The position numbers and the translations under genes are program-made. Shown here one piece after another: positions 55,438 to 63,817 of a stretch of DNA of 64,000 nucleotides. The DNA lies in IMG/VR virus record IMGVR_UViG_3300030099_006995, positions 1 to 64,000 of that record. One strand, given 5' to 3'. Under the pieces are notes generated by a model that saw nothing but the letters and a program-made list of their open reading frames with translations, had not been told where the DNA came from and searched no databases. Within the stretch, counting starts at the first letter, position 1, and every line of letters begins with the position of its first letter. Source of the stretch: a virus.

Positions 55438-56970
55438 TTAGTTCCACTCAATGTGTGCCTTGCCTCGGCGCATTAGGCCTTGTACCACGATATTCAATGA
55501 GTCAGCACAGTCATCGTGCGGTGAGTGTCCGAAATTGACGATTTCGTCGACCATACAACTGAAGTCCCTGTATTTATTGAATAAGATCTTTTTATGCTCA
55601 AAAAGCCCCATAATTCCACGCAATCTGGCGAGCTTGTCCCCACGGAAACCCTTCACCGGGCTAATGGAGAGGTTGTAGAGCTGCCACTCATTGAAGAGGA
55701 TCCGCTTCATGTCGCCCTCAAAGGATTTTTGATAGGCGACAACCTCTGGCCAGATGACGACGGGTGACTGAGTCCTGAAGTACTGGCCCTCGTCATTCAC
55801 CTCTAAGAGGTTCCATTCGACGAGTAGTTCGCATAAGGCCTCGATCTTGTCGAGGTTGCCCATCGAACGCATACGTCGATAGTCGATCACATAGACCTTG
55901 TCGTCGACCCGACCAGCAAGCGTAAAGACAGTCCAGTCATTCCTCTCCGTCATGCCAGCAGAGAGATCAATACCTACCCCGATGGTGTCGTACTCCTCGG
56001 GGACCTCGGCCTTGACAAATAGTTCGGGAGATATACCTAGTTCGGTTGAACGGACCGGCTGGTTCAGGTACTGGTAGCTGAAGGCCACACGATCATCTGC
56101 CTGCAGCTTGAGCAAGTATTTCGCGGACCACATCTCGGGCCAATAGCTCTTAGGCCGGCCATCGTCGTCGTAGTGCAGAGCTGACTGGGTGATGCACTTC
56201 CAACCCTTCTTCTCCGTGAAGATGGTGGCGAACAGATCGTCGAAGTGGAACCGGGTACCCAGGGCGATGGCTCGCGCCCCTTGGAACATGGTGGGGACGA
56301 TCACGTTCGTCCAGTTGGTCTCCATCTCCCGGCGTATATCCGGGTTAGCAATGCTCGCTGCGCTCTTGATGGCGTCATCAACAACGATCAACGACGATCG
56401 TTTCGACGTAATCGTGCCCTTAAGACCTGCGCAGGCAACTGTAAAAGCATCTTCGCCCCTAATATCCACCTCCGCAAAATCCCAGTCAATCGACCAGAGC
56501 TCGTCCGACGTGCGCATCTTGGAGAGCCGTACACACGGGAATATCTCCTGGTATTCCTTCGAGCAGATGAGGTTTTTGATCGCCGCACTCTTGTTCCGGG
56601 CCACATCGACGTTGTACGACACATAAAGGATCCTCAGAAGCTTCTTGGCGAGCGCGTGGCGGCCGATAAGCCACCCAAGCAATAAACCCAGCACGGTGGA
56701 CTTTGCGCTTCCCCTAGGGCTCAGCAGACATGTATTAGGGCCTGCAATGTCCAGCAGGTGGTCGTTGCTATTGCCGGTAAGAAAAACTTTGTGCCACTCC
56801 CTCATATGACGGGCTGGCTTCTTGCCCATCATCTCGCAGAAGTAGGCAAAGCTTGCTCTTGCTTTGATGACGTGAGGTGGAAGCTCGACCTCTACCTGTT
56901 TCTTGACGATCGCCTTGGCTGCAGCCTTTGCAGACCGCATCTTGGCTTGTGAGATTGAGCTGCCTGCCAT
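55438..56970 (-). CDS. terL: Terminase large subunit
   Basis: 510 residues. Walker A LLSPRGSAKST (about 83-92) and Walker B LIVVDDA (about 194-200) of the packaging ATPase. The C-terminal RNase H-like nuclease has GVGIDLSAGMTERNDWTVFT (first Asp) and HDDCADSLNI (last Asp). It cuts and pumps DNA into the prohead through the portal encoded next door. Complete length, no breaks. Confidence 0.95.
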   Translation of the reverse strand: MAGSSISQAKMRSAKAAAKAIVKKQVEVELPPHVIKARASFAYFCEMMGKKPARHMREWHKVFLTGNSNDHLLDIAGPNTCLLSPRGSAKSTVLGLLLGWLIGRHALAKKLLRILYVSYNVDVARNKSAAIKNLICSKEYQEIFPCVRLSKMRTSDELWSIDWDFAEVDIRGEDAFTVACAGLKGTITSKRSSLIVVDDAIKSAASIANPDIRREMETNWTNVIVPTMFQGARAIALGTRFHFDDLFATIFTEKKGWKCITQSALHYDDDGRPKSYWPEMWSAKYLLKLQADDRVAFSYQYLNQPVRSTELGISPELFVKAEVPEEYDTIGVGIDLSAGMTERNDWTVFTLAGRVDDKVYVIDYRRMRSMGNLDKIEALCELLVEWNLLEVNDEGQYFRTQSPVVIWPEVVAYQKSFEGDMKRILFNEWQLYNLSISPVKGFRGDKLARLRGIMGLFEHKKILFNKYRDFSCMVDEIVNFGHSPHDDCADSLNIVVQGLMRRGKAHIEWN

Positions 56971-57007
56971 ACGGAGAACCTATCCAGTTTTGGCTATTTC
57001 GCGCCCC

Positions 57008-57253
57008 CTAGAACAAAGGCAAAATGAGCGCCGGAAAAATTTCGGCTGGAACATGAGTCAATAACTCACTGCACGGCTCGTTGACCTTGGTCCGCAGATA
57101 GCGAATCAAGTTCATACGAGTCCAGTAGTCGATACTCGAATCCATCTGAATCTCGGCTGCACGCTCCATGTAGCGCTCACAGCTCATATGCCATCCCCAA
57201 GAAGTCCCGTCAGCGTGATGAGCAAGCATCAGTGACAGGAACACAGGAATCAT
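57008..57253 (-). CDS. Small hydrophobic-start protein (81 aa)
   Basis: Begins with a hydrophobic helix (MIPVFLSLMLAHHADG) that could be a signal or membrane anchor, followed by a Cys-containing helical part (MSCERYMERAAEIQMDSSID). Overlaps the next gene by ATGA. Function unknown. Confidence 0.6.
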   Translation of the reverse strand: MIPVFLSLMLAHHADGTSWGWHMSCERYMERAAEIQMDSSIDYWTRMNLIRYLRTKVNEPCSELLTHVPAEIFPALILPLF

Positions 57254-57759
57254 TTCTCTTCGCAGATATCAGCCCAAATGGATTCGAAGGCCAGCTCCAG
57301 AGCAGGCAGCACTTCGTCTGAGTTTTTGAAGATGGTGCGCAGATCACGCATAACCTTGTCAGCGCCGGCCATGATCAGGCCACGGCGGTCATGCCCCTTG
57401 GTCAGCTTGTCGACCTCGACTACATGACCACGCAATTCCTTGCTCAAATGGGCAACTCGGGTTGCCGCTGCATCCGCTTTGATGAGGTCGGCCTGGACCT
57501 GCTGCCTGAGAAAGTCGATGTCCCCCTCGAGCTTGACGATCTCGGCGAGCATGATCTCCCGCCGATTGAGCTTGGGATAGGTCTGATTGATCCACTTTTC
57601 CAGTGCAGCAAAACTGCCCGTGTATCCGAGCACGCCCGCGTAGAGCCAAATTTCGTAAACCGAGTAGGTGTTCTCGGCATACGCCATGAAACCCTCGCGA
57701 TGCGCGTTATCCAGGGCTGCGAGAAAGTCCTGGATCTGAGGGTCGATTGTCTTAGGCAT
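57250..57759 (-). CDS. Probable terminase small subunit
   Basis: 169 residues, directly upstream of the large subunit in the same unit, apart from one 81-aa gene. Begins with a helical DNA-binding-like domain (MAYAENTYSVYEIWLYAGVL), then a coiled coil (MLAEIVKLEGDIDFLRQQVQ) and a charged end. Small terminases have this kind of order (DNA-binding head, oligomerising coil). No direct sequence match, so named from context. Confidence 0.5.
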   Translation of the reverse strand: MPKTIDPQIQDFLAALDNAHREGFMAYAENTYSVYEIWLYAGVLGYTGSFAALEKWINQTYPKLNRREIMLAEIVKLEGDIDFLRQQVQADLIKADAAATRVAHLSKELRGHVVEVDKLTKGHDRRGLIMAGADKVMRDLRTIFKNSDEVLPALELAFESIWADICEEK

Positions 57760-58367
57760 TAACCGAAGAATCGGGCACCCAGCGAACGAATCGCACCTCG
57801 AGCGTCAGAACGCAGGTACTGCTGCTGCTTTGCACGCTCACCGATATTGAGTCGTTCCTGCTGCCCAGCGGTCACAAGAGACTTACGGTCCTCAGATCCT
57901 TTGACCCTCATGCCCTTGCGCTGTTCAGAACCAGTCTCCCGAATACCAGCCCGCTGCTCGACACCGGTTGCGGCAATGTTCAGGCGGTCCTGCGCGCCTT
58001 GAGCTCCGATATTCAGACGTTGCTGAGCTCCTGTCTCCTTGATACCGAGACGTTGCTGCGCACCTTGCGTTTCTATCAAGTCTCCCGCAATGCGGCCCTC
58101 AGCACCCATCAACTTGAGCTGGTTACCTGTCTTGAGGTTTTCCATGCCCTGGTTAAGTTTCGCCAGGTGCGAAGACATCGCGGTGTTGTACTGCAGAGCC
58201 AGACCGCTCTGCATCATCGTATTGCCGGCATCCTGGAATGCGCCGGTTACAAAACCCGTAACTAGATCATTGTCCTTGTACTTGTTGCCCATATCCGTGA
58301 GCAACGAAGCGCCCTGGTCATACAGGTTTCCGCCGATAGTGCTGGCGGTGCTCGCGTAAGAAGACAT
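57759..58367 (-). CDS. Internal virion protein with 11-residue repeats
   Basis: 202 residues. Residues about 105-175 contain six consecutive 11-residue units (ETGAQQRLNIG, AQGAQDRLNIA, ATGVEQRAGIR, ETGSEQRKGMR, VKGSEDRKSLV, TAGQQERLNIG). Hendecads make right-handed coiled coils. Its first part is Gly/Met-rich. The place after terminase and among Ala/Gly/coil proteins fits an ejected internal protein. Confidence 0.65.
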   Translation of the reverse strand: MSSYASTASTIGGNLYDQGASLLTDMGNKYKDNDLVTGFVTGAFQDAGNTMMQSGLALQYNTAMSSHLAKLNQGMENLKTGNQLKLMGAEGRIAGDLIETQGAQQRLGIKETGAQQRLNIGAQGAQDRLNIAATGVEQRAGIRETGSEQRKGMRVKGSEDRKSLVTAGQQERLNIGERAKQQQYLRSDARGAIRSLGARFFG

Positions 58368-58377
58368 CGCTAATAAA

Positions 58378-58857
58378 TCAGAGGAAATTCAGCAAAATGG
58401 CGCCGCCAGTCCGCAGCATGTCCATGGTGTTTTGACGCTTGCGATTATTAGTGTCGGCTTCAATAAGCTTCAACAGGTTGGCATCCCGAGAATCGAGTTG
58501 ACGATTCTTGAAGTCGTAACCAGGAGCCGTGATTTTTCCGACAGTATCGGCGTAGTTACCCATTTGACCCTTTTGGTGCTTCAAAAGGATGGGAGATATC
58601 TTTTCGATTGATCTTCGAGTTTCGTCGTTGAAACCCGCGTATGAAGCAAGCTCGGATTGCGTTTGTCGTGTGTCGTTTTTGAATTGAAAATCAGCCTCTT
58701 TCTGCCGTCCTTCAAAATTCGGGTCGGTCAAAGTAGCGTTGGCTGCTTCGACACTTTGGAGATAGCGCTCCGCCATCTCTTTTCTCTCTCGCTTGCTGTA
58801 GCCAGGAAGCTTCAAGATCTCAAGGACCTGCTGAGCTGCTTCGTTCAAACCTTCCAT
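58378..58857 (-). CDS. Coiled-coil internal virion-like protein (159 aa)
   Basis: Charged helices throughout (QVLEILKLPGYSKRERKEMA, RRSIEKISPILLKHQKGQMG), ending in a short hydrophobic segment (MLRTGGAILLNFL). Same operon and composition as its neighbours. Confidence 0.6.
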   Translation of the reverse strand: MEGLNEAAQQVLEILKLPGYSKRERKEMAERYLQSVEAANATLTDPNFEGRQKEADFQFKNDTRQTQSELASYAGFNDETRRSIEKISPILLKHQKGQMGNYADTVGKITAPGYDFKNRQLDSRDANLLKLIEADTNNRKRQNTMDMLRTGGAILLNFL

Positions 58858-58859
58858 GT

Positions 58860-59450
58860 CTACTTAAGAAAAGAGTCGAGAATTGCCCTGGCGCCTCTGG
58901 TATCTAGTGCCTTGGCTTGCGGTGTTGCTTCTACTTTAGAAGTTGTGGCAGGAGCGACACTCGTCTGTGCTGGCTGCTGAGGTTGCCCGCCAAGTGGAAT
59001 GTTATTTAGCTGGGCTCCGAGAGTAGCCATCGGGTCTAATACTCCAGCTTCTCTCTCGTCATAACGATCCTGAGCAGTCACTTTTGAACGATATTGATTC
59101 AAAAGCTCCAAAGGCTCAAACATGCCAGACCCACTACCGCTTTTGTTACTGCTGTTAAGCATGCTCATCAGGCGAGCCTTCTTGGCGTCCTCGCGCCTCA
59201 TTTCCGCGATTTCCATCGCGTAATCAAGATCCCTTTTCTGCCGAAAGTTGGCGGCTAATTGCCCGAGGCCTTCTCTTGCCATGGCTGCTTCCATGGCGAA
59301 CTGCGTAAATGGGACCTGCACCATGGTTTGTGTGCCAATAGTGCTTTTGACGTCACCAAAGTCGATGCCAGCCTGCAATCGCTGCAGAGGCAGGCCCGAG
59401 GTGCTGGCGCTTGCTACAGCAGCATTAAAAGAGGGAAGTGAATACGCCAT
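58860..59450 (-). CDS. Coiled-coil internal virion-like protein (196 aa)
   Basis: ATG 59450 on an ATGA overlap. First 70 residues Ala/Ser/Gly-rich, then a charged helix (FRQKRDLDYAMEIAEMRRED) and a Pro/Gln-rich end. Late internal protein by context. Confidence 0.6.
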   Translation of the reverse strand: MAYSLPSFNAAVASASTSGLPLQRLQAGIDFGDVKSTIGTQTMVQVPFTQFAMEAAMAREGLGQLAANFRQKRDLDYAMEIAEMRREDAKKARLMSMLNSSNKSGSGSGMFEPLELLNQYRSKVTAQDRYDEREAGVLDPMATLGAQLNNIPLGGQPQQPAQTSVAPATTSKVEATPQAKALDTRGARAILDSFLK

Positions 59451-60214
59451 CAAAGAAGTCCCTGCATCAGGAGAGCTTGTTGCTGAGCAGCGTTCTGCTG
59501 CATGTTCAGATTGCTGGCATTCATCCTGTTAAAGAGATTCATGTCTTGAGCAATCTCAGCGTTTCGCCGCGCCACATTGATTGCCCGAGCATCTGCCATC
59601 TGGGCAATCTTGTCGGCGATCGGTCCCAGGGTTTGAAGTCGCTCAGCGTCGGCTTTAGTTACAGCTCTCTGCTGGCGCAAATACTTCTTCTCAGCGCGGC
59701 TTTCGTCTGAATCTCCAGTGATCGCGTCATAGATACCGCCCATAGCCTGGCTACCGACCTGAGACCCGAACATCGTCCCAAGACCACCGCCGGCTAGAGA
59801 GCCCAGACCGGCTCCGACAGCAGTACCAATTCCTGGCAGAAGGGCTGTTCCAATCGTTCCGCCGAGCATCATGCCGAGCTTCTGACCCGCAAGGCCACCG
59901 CCAATGACACCTGCTGACTGCACAAGATTGCGACCGACAGGATCGTCGTCCATCATCTCGTTGTAAACGCCAGCGCCGAGAGTCAGAGCTGTCAGTGCCG
60001 GGAAGAACCTTGGGTTTGCAGCTTGAAATCGAGCAACCTTTTCCGGCACTTGCCGGACAGCTCCTGCAAATGCGCCCGCTCCTGGAATACCTCCCCCGGC
60101 CGTGCTGGGCACGCCGCCATATCTCGCGGCCCCATATCCGGCTGCATAGGGAGCAGATGCCGCTAAGACATCCGCCATTGGCACAATTGCGCTTCTATTA
60201 GGTCTCTGTGCCAC
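59450..60214 (-). CDS. Gly/Ala-rich hydrophobic internal protein (254 aa)
   Basis: GTG start behind a TAGAAT element. Central Gly/Ala/Leu-rich part with glycine-zipper-like repeats (VIGGGLAGQKLGMMLGGTIG, then AVGAGLGSLAGGGLGTMFG), followed by a coiled coil. Glycine zippers insert in membranes; podovirus ejection proteins use such parts to build the channel for DNA entry. Confidence 0.65.
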   Translation of the reverse strand: MAQRPNRSAIVPMADVLAASAPYAAGYGAARYGGVPSTAGGGIPGAGAFAGAVRQVPEKVARFQAANPRFFPALTALTLGAGVYNEMMDDDPVGRNLVQSAGVIGGGLAGQKLGMMLGGTIGTALLPGIGTAVGAGLGSLAGGGLGTMFGSQVGSQAMGGIYDAITGDSDESRAEKKYLRQQRAVTKADAERLQTLGPIADKIAQMADARAINVARRNAEIAQDMNLFNRMNASNLNMQQNAAQQQALLMQGLL

Positions 60215-60240
60215 TACAGACTGCCAAGATCTTTATGCAC

Positions 60241-60246
60241 ATTCTA
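60241..60246 (-). promoter_or_regulatory. TAGAAT promoter-like hexamer (minus strand)
   Basis: 26 bases before the GTG at 60214 and not on a stop codon. It would drive the internal-protein and terminase unit. Confidence 0.5.
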
Positions 60247-60251
60247 TAAAC

Positions 60252-61055
60252 CTAATCTTCCATATAACTAAACTTCTCTGGCTCCACCCAAGGCACTTTG
60301 TCCACGTTGGATTCAATCTCAAATCCAAGCTTTGGGCAGTAAACAACTTTCTTGTCTGACTCACGATCAACGCAAGCAGTACACGCGTGCACATAGTCAG
60401 CGTTATACAACTGCCCGGCACGTTCACCCCAGACTCCATCAGTTTTGACATACCGAGCTTTGTCATACGGAACATCGTTGTCTTCGATGTACTGCCAGAC
60501 ATCTTCGTGAGTCCAGTCCCTGAGCGGGAAAAACAGATTCATATGGCCAGGGACCATGCGCCCCTGGACTCGAGTGCCGGCATCACCACCCAAGACATTG
60601 TCAGTGTCACAGCGCTTGTGTCCCACGAAACCTGCTTCACACTTGCTGACGACCAAGCGCTCTTGTTTAGGGCGATCAAGCATGTCAATCGCACATGCCC
60701 AGGGCATCCCTTCTTCTGGAGGGACGATCCCTGATGGACACGTCATATACGAGTCATTGAGCATGTACCAGTTCTGGACCTCGAACTCATCCCCCGTCTG
60801 CTGCATGGCCGACTTGAAGGGATGCCAGGTCCAAGCCATCAACTCCCATTCGCGAATGATGTAGTCCTGGAATGCGTACTTATGGGGCTGCCAGGGCTCC
60901 CGATAAAAGATTACTGGCAGTTCAAAGCCGCAGTCACGCATCAGGTGCAACAGCACCATGCTGTCCTTGCCGCCAGACCAGTACACAACACTGTGAGGGT
61001 TGTGCGCTACGCCCGATTCAATTATGTCAATTGCGCTTAAAAACTTCTCTCGCAC
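60252..61055 (-). CDS. PAPS-reductase-family protein (ATP pyrophosphatase fold)
   Basis: 267 residues, GTG start. PP-loop SGGKDS at 27-32, then FPLRDWTHEDVWQYIEDNDV, a hallmark of the adenylyl-sulfate reductase/DndC family. Extra Cys (ACTACVDRES, VYCPKLGF) could bind a 4Fe-4S cluster or zinc. Phage members act in sulfur metabolism or DNA or RNA modification. It is embedded among internal-virion genes on the same strand. No partner enzyme (DndD/E-like) is visible. Confidence 0.8.
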   Translation of the reverse strand: MREKFLSAIDIIESGVAHNPHSVVYWSGGKDSMVLLHLMRDCGFELPVIFYREPWQPHKYAFQDYIIREWELMAWTWHPFKSAMQQTGDEFEVQNWYMLNDSYMTCPSGIVPPEEGMPWACAIDMLDRPKQERLVVSKCEAGFVGHKRCDTDNVLGGDAGTRVQGRMVPGHMNLFFPLRDWTHEDVWQYIEDNDVPYDKARYVKTDGVWGERAGQLYNADYVHACTACVDRESDKKVVYCPKLGFEIESNVDKVPWVEPEKFSYMED

Positions 61056-61085
61056 GACGAAAGCACTTTCGCCGAATGTACCGAG

Positions 61086-61505
61086 TTAGATCAGAGCGCC
61101 AACAGCCGCACCACCAGCTACGCCAACAGCTCCGATGATTGAATTAGTCCGATTAGCACTACGGTTTTTAGATGCCTGCTTCGCGGCCATTTCTGCCTGG
61201 ATCTTGGCGGCCTCCATGTCACCCATTGCGCCAATCGCGCTACTGGCCATATCCATTTCCATATCAAGGTTGCCAAGCGCGCCTCCTAGCCCGGCTTCCA
61301 TGCCGGAGCCATCAGAACCCGGGTAACCCCCGCCAAGCGCTGCTCCAATCCCACCCATTTGATCGCCGAAGTTTGAGCCGTAAGACCGAGCGTTATCGGA
61401 GCTAAACAGCTCAAAGTCGCCGAGACCCATTTGCATCTCTTTGCGCTTTTTCTGCTCTTTTGCAGCCTCTGCCAGGACCTGGACAGGATCAAGTGAAAAG
61501 GGCAT
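61086..61505 (-). CDS. Gly/Ala-rich internal protein (139 aa)
   Basis: Lys-rich helix (LAEAAKEQKKRKEMQMGLGD), then Gly/Met/Ala-rich part (GGIGAALGGGYPGSDGSGME), ending in a hydrophobic Ala/Gly helix (SIIGAVGVAGGAAVGALI). Fits the membrane-active class of internal virion proteins. Confidence 0.6.
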   Translation of the reverse strand: MPFSLDPVQVLAEAAKEQKKRKEMQMGLGDFELFSSDNARSYGSNFGDQMGGIGAALGGGYPGSDGSGMEAGLGGALGNLDMEMDMASSAIGAMGDMEAAKIQAEMAAKQASKNRSANRTNSIIGAVGVAGGAAVGALI

Positions 61506-61510
61506 TGTTT

Positions 61511-61966
61511 TTACCAGCCTTTGCTAAAAGGGTTATTCCAAAAAGGGTTTGAGCCAGAACCACCACTAGATGCACCAGTGATCGGAGGCAGTGGTGGGGG
61601 CTTGGCCCAACCTGAGGTTGAGTCAGGGAGTGGGCCGTCATACGGCGTAAACGATGGACTCCCGTATCGATCGTTCAAGTAATTCTGTTGAGCGTACATA
61701 TTTCCAATGCCAGCACTTAGGCCACTGCCAAGTACATTGCCAATAGAGCCAAAGATGGCATTGCTCCGGGCTGCAGATCGCTCTGCGGAGGCACGATCAG
61801 CCATCATTTGTGCGCCATATTCAGCGGCACGAATCTTGGCCGCATTACGAATACCTTGTGCTGCAGCACTGGTCTCTAACTTCTGGTTAATACGAGGGGC
61901 AGCGCCCATTGTCTGAACGCCAGCCCTCGATAGAACCTTATTAAATCCACCGACGTTAAATGGCAT
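61511..61966 (-). CDS. Ala-rich internal virion-like protein (151 aa)
   Basis: Ala-rich helix (AAQGIRNAAKIRAAEYGAQM), Gly/Ser hydrophobic part (SIGNVLGSGLSAGIGNMYAQ) and a Pro-rich end. Shares one base with the next gene. Confidence 0.6.
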   Translation of the reverse strand: MPFNVGGFNKVLSRAGVQTMGAAPRINQKLETSAAAQGIRNAAKIRAAEYGAQMMADRASAERSAARSNAIFGSIGNVLGSGLSAGIGNMYAQQNYLNDRYGSPSFTPYDGPLPDSTSGWAKPPPLPPITGASSGGSGSNPFWNNPFSKGW

Positions 61967-63285
61967 CAGTTATTGGACTCCTCTGGTTGCGGAGCTCTAC
62001 CTTTGAGCGCCCGCCTCATTGATTCTAAAACGTATCCAGATAGTGCAGATCCAGCTGTATATGCCGAGGTATTTGCAATTACAGAACCAGCAACTTTGCT
62101 TTCGTTGCGCTGTACTTGATCCTCATATGCTTTCTTTGTTCTTGCGATTTCTTCCTCTGATCGATTCTTCGCACCTCTCTTTGTAGCCGTCCGATATGCC
62201 TCTTGCAGCTGTGCCTCTTTCCGATAACCCTGTTCACCCACGGCTTGCACACCGCGCTTGATGCCTCGACGTGCGCCTAGAACAGCGCCGGCCATCGGCA
62301 GGATGCCAGTCGCAAGTGGGATGCTCTTGCCCATGAAGGTCACTTCAGGACCTTGGATGCCGTCAACCGTTGCCTTGATCGGCGAGCTGCCTTCAAAGAG
62401 ATACCGCTTGTAGGCGTTGTACTCCTGACGGCTCACATCAGGCCGTTCCTTGACGAACTCCTCGTAAGGCAACAAGCGTCCAGCCCGCCCCAGGAAATAG
62501 CGATTGACCAGTTCAGCTGCTGGGTTGTCCGTTGAACGTGGATCTGTCTCACTCGGAGCAGCTGCCTTATAGCCGGGTTGGCGCATGAAGTTGCCAATAC
62601 CCATAGAAGTTGCAATCCAGGCAGGGGCTGCAGCCGCCATCCGCAAGTTGCGATTTCGGATTAGTGCTTGGTTTTCGTTGAGAATCGGCTGCCCACCAGC
62701 GCTGCGATTCAGCTCACGGGCCTGGTTGGCGCTGGCTTGCCGCATGCCCTGGAACATCGCCACCTGAGCGACTGCCTGGGGTGCATTTAGGAACCACCAG
62801 ACATTTCGCATGCCATCGCTGGCCAGGTCAGCCGCAACAACACCAGCAGCCTGCGTCGCTCGCGCCTTGACGTCGCCTGGTTTGAGAGTGACTTCTGTGC
62901 CATCAGCCAGTGGGGCCTTGCCGATCTCGACGGTGGCTCTACGCAAGTCAGGGTTCTCAGCCCGCGCTTTTGAGTAAGCCTGCTTGTCCTCTGGAGACAT
63001 CCCGCCAAGCTTGGTCCCCATGAACCCCACCTTGAGGTTCTCAGGCAAGACGCTGGCGACCAATCGGCCGACCATGGTGTCGCCGACCTGGTACGGAGCG
63101 ATTTGCTGGATAGCTGCAGGCAAAGGAGCCGATTGCAGCATTTCAGCAGCGGGGGACACCTCGAGCTGAAGGCTTGGTAGTTGAGAACGCTTGTATTTCT
63201 CGTACTCCTTACCGGAGCCACGGAAAGCTGCCTCAAAAACAGGGCCGAGTTCTTTTAGTCCCGGATCCTTTGGAAATTCCGCCAT
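61966..63285 (-). CDS. Large internal virion-like protein (439 aa)
   Basis: Helical with hydrophobic patches (IPLATGILPMAGAVLGARRG) and a charged coil (QLQEAYRTATKRGAKNRSEE), then a C-terminal helix (IANTSAYTAGSALSGYVLES). No enzymatic motif recognised. Size and place suggest a core ejection protein. Confidence 0.6.
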   Translation of the reverse strand: MAEFPKDPGLKELGPVFEAAFRGSGKEYEKYKRSQLPSLQLEVSPAAEMLQSAPLPAAIQQIAPYQVGDTMVGRLVASVLPENLKVGFMGTKLGGMSPEDKQAYSKARAENPDLRRATVEIGKAPLADGTEVTLKPGDVKARATQAAGVVAADLASDGMRNVWWFLNAPQAVAQVAMFQGMRQASANQARELNRSAGGQPILNENQALIRNRNLRMAAAAPAWIATSMGIGNFMRQPGYKAAAPSETDPRSTDNPAAELVNRYFLGRAGRLLPYEEFVKERPDVSRQEYNAYKRYLFEGSSPIKATVDGIQGPEVTFMGKSIPLATGILPMAGAVLGARRGIKRGVQAVGEQGYRKEAQLQEAYRTATKRGAKNRSEEEIARTKKAYEDQVQRNESKVAGSVIANTSAYTAGSALSGYVLESMRRALKGRAPQPEESNN

Positions 63286-63815
63286 TAGCTCAACGCCCTC
63301 CCGCCAATAGCGCCAGCACCGAGGAGAAGACTGATTAACTCTTGCTGTGCCTGAGCTTCAGACATCTCCTGAGTTAGCTGTTGCTGTGCAGCCTGTTGCG
63401 CCTGCTGCTTCTTGTACTCCTCTTCCGTGATGCGATTGAGGGCGCCCTCGAATACAGGGCGAGGGGTATACATGTTGACCGGGGCGCCGACCATGAGGTC
63501 ACCCATGGTTGCGGCGAGATCAACCGCCTCCCGGCCCATACCTAGCTTTCTGCCAGCTAACCGCGCAGCGCCGCCACCAAGCAGCTGACCGCCAAGGGAT
63601 CCAAGTAATCCAATGCCGAGATCCTCTGCTGCAACCCCGGCCCTCTCCATGCCAGTTGCACCAGGCGGCAGCGTGGATGCACTCAATCCTGAATACAGCA
63701 AGTCGGGGGCGTAACGAGCAGCTAGCTGCCCGTATGCAATCTTCCCGGCTTCATTGGTCGGAACCAGAATGCTTTTTGCGCCCTGCAAGAAGGGCTTCAG
63801 TGCTGCGAGCCTCAT
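63285..63815 (-). CDS. Gly/Ala-rich internal protein (176 aa)
   Basis: Helical and Gly-rich (EDLGIGLLGSLGGQLLGGGA), then a Gln/Ala coil (KKQQAQQAAQQQLTQEMSEA) and a hydrophobic end. Same type as neighbours. Confidence 0.6.
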   Translation of the reverse strand: MRLAALKPFLQGAKSILVPTNEAGKIAYGQLAARYAPDLLYSGLSASTLPPGATGMERAGVAAEDLGIGLLGSLGGQLLGGGAARLAGRKLGMGREAVDLAATMGDLMVGAPVNMYTPRPVFEGALNRITEEEYKKQQAQQAAQQQLTQEMSEAQAQQELISLLLGAGAIGGRALS

Positions 63816-63817
63816 GA

